A DNA stretch of 64,000 bases from G963665925 sp963676345 (GTDB taxonomy: Bacteria; Bacillota; Clostridia; Peptostreptococcales; Acidaminobacteraceae). Positions within the stretch are counted from its first letter, which is position 1. Every line of letters starts with the position of its first letter. Location of the stretch: NCBI GenBank assembly GCA_963676345.2, contig CAXXTS010000004.1, positions 1 through 64,000 of the forward strand. The letters are read 5' to 3'. Positions 58,592-64,000 of this stretch are shown in pieces. The translations under genes were made by a program, and so were the position numbers. Below the pieces are notes generated by a model. That model ran no database searches. It was not told the origin of the DNA and saw nothing but the letters and a program-made list of their open reading frames with translations.

Positions 58592-58719
58592 AAAGAACAG
58601 TACCGTGCAATCTCTGATTGCCCTGGTCGCTAGTCGCGTCCAATAGTTTAAAAATGAAATAGATATGTATTCGTGTAAACACGATACATATCTATTTCAT
58701 TTTTAAACTGCTGTTCTTT
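58592..58719 (-). repeat. terminator-linked three-hairpin element, copy D
   Basis: Bounded by AAAGAACAG and CTGTTCTTT, a perfect 9-bp outer stem (58592-58600 with 58711-58719). Read on the minus strand it has a perfect 26-bp arm (58684-58709 with 58645-58670) whose 13-base tip adds CGTGT/ACACG. A second arm GGACGC-GACTA-GCGACC follows with one A-A mismatch, then GCAATC-AGA-GATTGC. The GACTA loop and the third arm match copy A. The flanking stem pairs differ but stay complementary. It lies directly behind the tuf terminator in the same orientation. Confidence 0.82.
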
Positions 58720-58726
58720 GCCTTAA

Positions 58727-58760
58727 ACGTAAAGAAGAGCTGTTCCAAAGGAACAGCTCT
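58727..58760 (-). terminator. intrinsic terminator of tuf
   Basis: AGAGCTGTTCC and GGAACAGCTCT form a perfect 11-bp stem around AAA (TTT on the minus strand). The T tract on the minus strand is interrupted (TCTTTACGTTT). Confidence 0.78.
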
Positions 58761-58841
58761 AATAATCATATAACATATTGCCGGTCAGGGCCTTTATTTA
58801 AATTCGCTCATTAATCTCTTAAAAGGATAATCTAAAATAGA

Positions 58842-60032
58842 TTATTCGATGATCTTAATTACAGAACCAGCGCCTACTGTACGTCCACCTTCACGGATAG
58901 AGAACTTTAGGCCTTCTTCTACTGCGATTGGTGCGATTAGCTCTACAACCATTTCGATGTTGTCACCAGGCATGCACATTTCTGTACCTTCTGGAAGAGC
59001 AATTGCGCCTGTTACGTCTGTTGTTCTGAAGAAGAACTGTGGACGGTAGTTGTTGAAGAATGGTGTATGACGGCCGCCTTCTTCTTTCTTCAGTACGTAT
59101 ACTTGTGCTTCGAACTTAGTGTGTGGGTTTACTGAACCTGGCTTTGCAAGTACTTGTCCACGCTCGATTTCAGTTCTCTGAACACCACGTAGTAGTGCGC
59201 CGATGTTGTCGCCTGCTTGACCTGAATCAAGAAGCTTACGGAACATTTCAACGCCCGTTACAACAACCTTACGCTTTTCTTCTGATAGACCAACGATTTC
59301 AACTTCTTCTGATACGTTGATTACACCACGCTCAACACGGCCTGTTGCTACTGTACCACGACCAGTGATTGAGAATACGTCCTCTACTGGCATTAGGAAC
59401 GGCTTGTCTACATCACGCTCAGGTGTTGGGATATATTCGTCGATAATGTCAAACATTTCAACAATTTTCTCTGCCCAATCTGCATCGCCTTCTAGAGCTT
59501 TAAGTGCAGAACCTTGGATGATTGGCGTGTCATCGCCTGGGAAGTCGTACTCAGATAGTAGCTCACGGATTTCCATTTCTACTAGCTCAAGTAGCTCTTC
59601 GTCATCAACCATGTCACACTTGTTCATGAATACTACGATGTAAGGTACGCCTACCTGACGAGACAGAAGGATGTGCTCACGTGTTTGTGGCATTGGACCG
59701 TCTGCTGCTGATACAACTAGGATAGATCCATCCATCTGTGCTGCACCTGTGATCATGTTCTTAACGTAATCGGCATGGCCTGGGCAGTCTACGTGTGCGT
59801 AGTGACGTGCTGGTGTTTCGTACTCAACGTGTGCAGTAGAGATTGTAATACCACGCTCACGCTCTTCTGGAGCCTTATCGATGTTTTCAAAGTCTACGCG
59901 CTCACCTAGTTGGTACTTGTCAAATAGCACCTTAGTGATTGCTGCTGTTAGTGTTGTTTTACCGTGGTCAACGTGGCCAATTGTACCAATGTTAACGTGT
60001 GGCTTATTTCTTTCAAATTTAGCCTTACCCAT
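58842..60032 (-). CDS. tuf: elongation factor Tu
   Basis: 396 residues. GTPase motifs are GHVDHGKTT (19-27), DCPGHADYV and NKCDMVDD. It carries aminoacyl-tRNA to the ribosome. Last gene of the str operon (rpsL-rpsG-fusA-tuf), with a terminator about 80 bases on. Confidence 0.98.
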   Translation of the reverse strand: MGKAKFERNKPHVNIGTIGHVDHGKTTLTAAITKVLFDKYQLGERVDFENIDKAPEERERGITISTAHVEYETPARHYAHVDCPGHADYVKNMITGAAQMDGSILVVSAADGPMPQTREHILLSRQVGVPYIVVFMNKCDMVDDEELLELVEMEIRELLSEYDFPGDDTPIIQGSALKALEGDADWAEKIVEMFDIIDEYIPTPERDVDKPFLMPVEDVFSITGRGTVATGRVERGVINVSEEVEIVGLSEEKRKVVVTGVEMFRKLLDSGQAGDNIGALLRGVQRTEIERGQVLAKPGSVNPHTKFEAQVYVLKKEEGGRHTPFFNNYRPQFFFRTTDVTGAIALPEGTEMCMPGDNIEMVVELIAPIAVEEGLKFSIREGGRTVGAGSVIKIIE

Positions 60033-60089
60033 TTTAAATTCCTCCTCGTAATGCGGATTTTATCATTAGTTTAATCACTCATATGTATG

Positions 60090-60117
60090 GTCGCTCAGTT
60101 CAGAAGAACTGAACGAC
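60090..60117 (-). other. hairpin in the fusA-tuf spacer
   Basis: GTCGCTCAGTTC (60090-60101) pairs with GAACTGAACGAC (60106-60117), 12 bp with one C-A mismatch on this strand (G-T wobble in the minus-strand RNA), loop AGAA. No T run follows, so it is more likely an mRNA processing or stabilising hairpin than a terminator. Confidence 0.55.
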
Positions 60118-60129
60118 GCGCTACAGTGA

Positions 60130-62199
60130 TTACTTTTTATTTTCCATTACTTTTTCAGCAAGCGCCTTAGGTAGTGGCTCGAAATGGTCAAATACCATTG
60201 AGTAGTTACCACGGCCCTGTGATTTAGAACGTAGATCTGTTGCGTAACCAAACATGTTCGCTAGCGGAACAAATGCGCGGATTATTTGAGCGCCTTGGTT
60301 AATTTCCATACCTTCAAGTTGACCACGACGTGAGTTAAGATCGCCTACAACATCGCCTGTATACTCTTCAGGTACGATAACTTCAACCTTGAATACTGGT
60401 TCAAGAAGAACTGCATTTGCTTTACGCATTGCTTCTTTGAATGCCATAGAAGCAGCCAGTTTAAATGCCATCTCCGAAGAATCGACATCATGGTATGAAC
60501 CGTCGTATAGGTTGATGTTGATATCAACAACTTCAAAGCCTGCTAGGATACCATTTTCCATTGATTGCTGGAAGCCTTGGTTACATGGCTCGATGTATTC
60601 TCTAGGAATCGCACCACCAACAACTGTATTTTCAAATGTGTAGCCAACACCTGGCTCATTAGGGCGCATTTTGATCTTAACGTGACCATACTGACCCTTA
60701 CCACCAGACTGCTTAGAATATTTGTAATCAACTTCAACTTCTTTAGTGATTGTCTCTTTGTAAGAAACTTGAGGAGCACCAATGTTAGCCTCAACTTTGA
60801 ATTCACGAAGTAGACGGTCAACGATGATTTCAAGGTGAAGCTCACCCATACCCGCGATGATTGTCTGACCTGTTTCTTCATTTGTGTAAGTACGGAATGT
60901 TGGATCCTCTTCAGCAAGTTTCGCTAGAGCGATACCCATTTTATCCTGACCTGCACGTGTCTTAGGCTCAATAGCAACCTCGATAACTGGCTCTGGGAAT
61001 TCCATTGACTCAAGAATGATCTGGTTGTCCTGATCACATAGAGTATCACCAGTTGTCGTATTTTTCAGGCCAACCGCTGCAGCGATATCGCCCGAGTATA
61101 CTGTAGGAATTTCTTCACGCTTGTCAGCATGCATTTGCATGATACGACCGATACGCTCTTTCTTGCCCTTTGTAGAGTTGTATACATAAGAACCAGAATC
61201 AAGTGTACCTGAGTAAGCTCTAAAGAATGCAAGCTTACCAACATAAGGGTCAGTCATGATTTTGAATGCAAGCGCTGAGAAAGGCAGTGAATCATCAGAT
61301 GCTCTGCTGTCTTCTTCGCCCTCTGGTGTAACACCTTTGATGGCTTCGATGTCAGTTGGAGCTGGCATGAATGCAACAATTGCATCAAGAAGCGCCTTAA
61401 CACCTTTATTTTTATAAGCAGAACCACACACTACAGGAACGATTTCGTTGGCGATTGTCGCTTTACGAAGTGCAGCTACAAGTTGCTCTTTTGTTGGCTC
61501 TTCACCTTCAAGGTAAGCCATCATAAGATCTTCATCAGTCTCAACGATTGCTTCAATCATTGCAGCTCTGTACTCTTCAGCTTGTTCCATATAATCTGCA
61601 GGAATGTCACGAAGTTCAGTGCTCATACCTGTATCATCTGTGTTATAAATTGCCTTCATGTCTAGAAGGGAAATAATACCTTCAAAATCGTCTTCAGCTC
61701 CGATTGGAAGTTGAAGCGGCACAGCATTCGCTTTAAGACGATCTTTCATCATACCAACAACGCGAAGGAAGTCAGCACCTGTAATATCCATCTTGTTTAC
61801 GAAAGCCATACGTGGAACCTGATACTTATTTGCCTGTCTCCAAACTGTTTCAGATTGAGGCTCAACACCACCCTTAGCACAGAAAACTGCACAAGAGCCA
61901 TCTAGTACACGCAGTGAACGTTCAACTTCAACTGTGAAGTCAACGTGACCAGGTGTATCGATGATGTTGATTCGCGTATTGTCCCATTGGCAAGTTGTTG
62001 CAGCAGAAGTGATCGTGATACCACGTTCCTGTTCCTGCTCCATCCAGTCCATCGTTGCAGCACCGTCATGAACCTCACCGATTTTGTGAGTCAGACCAGT
62101 GTAGTAAAGAATACGCTCTGTAGTCGTAGTCTTACCAGCATCGATATGAGCCATGATACCAATGTTACGAGTTTTTTCGAGTGAAAAAGCTCTACCCAT
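60130..62199 (-). CDS. fusA: elongation factor G
   Basis: 689 residues. GTPase motifs are AHIDAGKTTTTERILYYTG, DTPGHVDFT and NKMDITGADF. Domain IV carries the VSYKETI region and SGGKGQYGHVKI. It catalyses translocation. Between rpsG and tuf. Confidence 0.98.
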   Translation of the reverse strand: MGRAFSLEKTRNIGIMAHIDAGKTTTTERILYYTGLTHKIGEVHDGAATMDWMEQEQERGITITSAATTCQWDNTRINIIDTPGHVDFTVEVERSLRVLDGSCAVFCAKGGVEPQSETVWRQANKYQVPRMAFVNKMDITGADFLRVVGMMKDRLKANAVPLQLPIGAEDDFEGIISLLDMKAIYNTDDTGMSTELRDIPADYMEQAEEYRAAMIEAIVETDEDLMMAYLEGEEPTKEQLVAALRKATIANEIVPVVCGSAYKNKGVKALLDAIVAFMPAPTDIEAIKGVTPEGEEDSRASDDSLPFSALAFKIMTDPYVGKLAFFRAYSGTLDSGSYVYNSTKGKKERIGRIMQMHADKREEIPTVYSGDIAAAVGLKNTTTGDTLCDQDNQIILESMEFPEPVIEVAIEPKTRAGQDKMGIALAKLAEEDPTFRTYTNEETGQTIIAGMGELHLEIIVDRLLREFKVEANIGAPQVSYKETITKEVEVDYKYSKQSGGKGQYGHVKIKMRPNEPGVGYTFENTVVGGAIPREYIEPCNQGFQQSMENGILAGFEVVDININLYDGSYHDVDSSEMAFKLAASMAFKEAMRKANAVLLEPVFKVEVIVPEEYTGDVVGDLNSRRGQLEGMEINQGAQIIRAFVPLANMFGYATDLRSKSQGRGNYSMVFDHFEPLPKALAEKVMENKK

Positions 62200-62280
62200 T
62201 GTGTATCCTCCTCTCTCTTACGAATATCTACTATTGGAATTATGCTTAACAAACATACAGAGGTATTAGCCTCGGGGCTA

Positions 62281-62751
62281 TTACCATCTGTAGTGTGCAA
62301 ATGCACGGTTTGCTTCTGCCATTTTGTGTGTATCTTCTTTTTTCTTAACTGAACCGCCAGTGTTGTTAGCAGCGTCAAGAATTTCTTTAGCAAGTCTTTC
62401 CTTCATAGTACGCTCGCCACGCTTACGCGTAAAATCAGTCATCCATCTCAGAGCTAGTGTCTGACGACGAACAGGACGAACTTCTACAGGAACCTGATAG
62501 TTAGAACCACCTACACGGCGAGCTTTAACTTCCAGCATTGGCATAACGTTGTTCAGTGCAGCATCAAATACCTCAAGAGCATCTTTACCTGATTCTTGAG
62601 CTACGATTTCAAAAGCACCGTATACGATTTGCTGTGCAGTACCCTTCTTACCATCAAGCATGATGTTGTTGATAAGCTTAGTTACCACCTTAGATCCGTA
62701 AACAGGATCCGCATAAACTTTTCTCTTTGGAACATTACCTTTTCTTGGCAC
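62281..62751 (-). CDS. rpsG: 30S ribosomal protein S7
   Basis: 156 residues from GTG 62751, which follows GGAGGG by seven bases and gives the normal start (PRKGNVPKRKVYADPVYGSK). The longer reading from 62796 contains this ribosome site and is rejected. It is the translational regulator of the str operon in E. coli. Confidence 0.96.
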   Translation of the reverse strand: MPRKGNVPKRKVYADPVYGSKVVTKLINNIMLDGKKGTAQQIVYGAFEIVAQESGKDALEVFDAALNNVMPMLEVKARRVGGSNYQVPVEVRPVRRQTLALRWMTDFTRKRGERTMKERLAKEILDAANNTGGSVKKKEDTHKMAEANRAFAHYRW

Positions 62752-62830
62752 GTCTCTTCCCTCCTTACAATGAATGATTTCATCGGTACTCGACAAAATT
62801 TAATTGCCGTTGGCGCCATATAAACTTGAT

Positions 62831-62864
62831 AAAACCCCTTCCCTCTATGGCTAGAAGGAAGAGG
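62831..62864 (-). other. hairpin with short T run between rpsL and rpsG
   Basis: On the minus strand CCTCTTCC pairs with GGGAAGGGG around a 13-base loop, then TTTTA. It resembles a weak terminator or attenuator in the 136-base spacer. It might adjust rpsL against rpsG-fusA-tuf levels, or be an S7 site. Confidence 0.4.
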
Positions 62865-62887
62865 TAGTTAATTTTTTTCAGTTGTTA

Positions 62888-63304
62888 CTACTTTTTCTTA
62901 GGCTTCTTCGCACCGTACTTCGAACGAGACTGGTTTCTATCAGAAACACCAGCTGTATCTAGGACACCACGAACGATGTGGTAACGAACACCCGGAAGGT
63001 CTTTAACACGACCACCACGGATAAGAACAACACTGTGTTCCTGTAGGTTGTGACCTACGCCCGGGATGTATGCAGTAACCTCCATACCGTTAGTCAGACG
63101 AACTCTGGCAATCTTACGAAGCGCGGAGTTAGGCTTTTTAGGCGTGATTGTTTTAACCGACGTACAAACACCACGCTTGAATGGCGCGCTCTGAGCCACG
63201 TTCTGTCTCTTGATTGTATTAAATGTTCTTTGAAGAGCTGGTGAAGTAGATTTTTCTTTCATCTGCTTACGACCCTTACGAACGATTTGGTTAATAGTAG
63301 GCAT
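62888..63304 (-). CDS. rpsL: 30S ribosomal protein S12
   Basis: 138 residues from ATG 63304 (MPTINQIVRKGRKQMKEKS), with GGAGG eight bases upstream; an in-frame ATG three codons earlier is less well placed. The streptomycin-site lysines fall in TPKKPNSALRK and in RGGRVKDLPGVRYH; both look wild-type. Confidence 0.97.
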   Translation of the reverse strand: MPTINQIVRKGRKQMKEKSTSPALQRTFNTIKRQNVAQSAPFKRGVCTSVKTITPKKPNSALRKIARVRLTNGMEVTAYIPGVGHNLQEHSVVLIRGGRVKDLPGVRYHIVRGVLDTAGVSDRNQSRSKYGAKKPKKK

Positions 63305-63335
63305 TCCATGCACCTCCTTCCATTTTCAAATTAGT

Positions 63336-63590
63336 TTATTTAGTTATAACTGCTGTCGCAGCACCAACGTCTATTCGACAAGCTTGACCAAGAGTGCGCA
63401 TCGTGTCGACAAGTTCGACCTCGACATTCGCTCCTTCAGCCAAATCTAAAATGTGTCTCGTCACATGCTGTTCAGCATCTTTTGCGACGAAAACCTTTAG
63501 GGCACGCCCCTCAATAATCGCTCTTTGCGATTGCTTGACCCCGATCTTCAGATGATCCCGATCAAGTATTTGCAGTTCTTGAACCGGCAT
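63336..63590 (-). CDS. L7Ae/L30e-family RNA-binding protein (YbxF-like)
   Basis: 84 residues from ATG 63590, which has GGAGGAGG upstream. The family core is seen in LKIGVKQSQRAIIEGRALKV and FVAKDAEQHVTRHI. Such proteins bind kink-turn RNA and often sit between rpoC and rpsL in Firmicutes, as here. The cellular role is unclear. Confidence 0.9.
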   Translation of the reverse strand: MPVQELQILDRDHLKIGVKQSQRAIIEGRALKVFVAKDAEQHVTRHILDLAEGANVEVELVDTMRTLGQACRIDVGAATAVITK

Positions 63591-63686
63591 AAGCAACCTC
63601 CTCCAGGGCATAGAAAGGTGTGTGATCCCTATTGGCACACTTCAATATAATAACACCAGCCATAGGGACTGTCAATATTATTTTTT

Positions 63687-64000
63687 TTATAACAGAACTT
63701 TATACTCGTCTTCAGCAGGCTCAAGGCTCTCATGCTTTTGAATTGCAACATCGTTGTACTTCTTCATACCTGTACCCGCAGGGATCAGTTTACCAATCAG
63801 TACATTTTCCTTAAGACCGACTAGACGGTCTTCCTTACCGTTGATAGCAGCATCCGTAAGAACACGTGTTGTTTCCTGGAATGATGCAGCCGATAGGAAG
63901 GACTCTGTTGCAAGAGAAGCTTTAGTGATACCAAGAAGTGATCTTGTACCCGTTGCTTCTTGGCCGCCTTCTTCTTTGATGCGTTTGTTTTCAACGTTGA
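63687..64000 (-). CDS. rpoC: RNA polymerase beta' subunit, C-terminal end (cut by window edge)
   Basis: The reading frame enters from the right edge and stops at 63687-63689. It encodes GITKASLATESFLSAASFQE then TTRVLTDAAINGKEDRLVGL and NVLIGKLIPAGTGMKKYNDV, the conserved C-terminal trigger-loop-side region of beta'. The last residues are EDEYKVLL. Only about the last 104 codons are present. It lies 96 bases upstream of the L7Ae-like gene. Confidence 0.97.
   Translation of the reverse strand, partial: NVENKRIKEEGGQEATGTRSLLGITKASLATESFLSAASFQETTRVLTDAAINGKEDRLVGLKENVLIGKLIPAGTGMKKYNDVAIQKHESLEPAEDEYKVLL

Overview
The window looks like a low-to-moderate-GC, Gram-positive chromosome from class Clostridia. 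Supporting traits are 16S, 23S and 5S rRNA with strong AGGAGG-type ribosome binding sites, zinc-binding forms of S14, S4 and L36, an aspartate transcarbamoylase with a PyrI regulatory chain, PyrR-type attenuators, an ECF transporter core and a secY-adk-map-infA ribosomal superoperon. The genus cannot be fixed by eye; a relative of Fusibacter or Acidaminobacter is only a guess.

Layout. 1-10.8 kb holds two rRNA operons in tandem, both on the minus strand: the 5' end of one 23S, tRNA-Ile and 16S (1-2.2 kb), then an HD-GYP signalling gene, then tRNA-Pro, Thr, Asp, Glu, 5S, 23S, tRNA-Ala and 16S (4.9-10.4 kb). Each operon has two stacked promoters. 11.3-17.1 kb is pyrimidine biosynthesis: pyrC-F-K-D leftward and pyrB-I rightward, each behind a PyrR-like attenuator. 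17.1-17.8 kb is non-coding, with a large hairpin element and a seven-copy 73-bp tandem repeat. 17.9-30.8 kb is mixed: an NSS-type symporter, a FAD oxidoreductase, an IS256-family insertion with perfect 8-bp target duplication, ndk, a GH18 protein, a cluster of DnaA boxes, a MEMO-AMMECR1 fusion, a MazG-like protein, MscS, a crotonase-fold protein and an ISL3-family insertion. 30.9-64 kb is the ribosomal supercluster, read right to left: rpoC (end), an L7Ae-like protein, rpsL, rpsG, fusA, tuf; then the S10-spc-alpha genes rpsJ to rplQ; then, after an interruption of about 7 kb (35.2-42.2 kb) with a tripartite tricarboxylate transporter, an MgtC-like protein and a PhoP/PhoR-like pair, the usual ecfA1-ecfA2-ecfT-truA-rplM-rpsI tail. 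rpmD and rpmJ are short genes of 59 and 37 codons inside this cluster.

How it fits together. Nearly all genes point left, including both rRNA operons and all ribosomal protein operons, as expected for a leading-strand, highly expressed region replicated from right to left.

The most unusual feature is a family of four structured intergenic elements (about 17.2, 35.5, 42.1 and 58.6 kb). Each sits directly behind an intrinsic terminator, in the orientation of the terminated transcript. Each begins with a 26-bp hairpin arm whose sequence differs between copies while pairing is kept, followed by two short hairpins. I know no described family with these properties. The DnaA-box cluster at 25.2-25.45 kb is the second striking non-coding feature.
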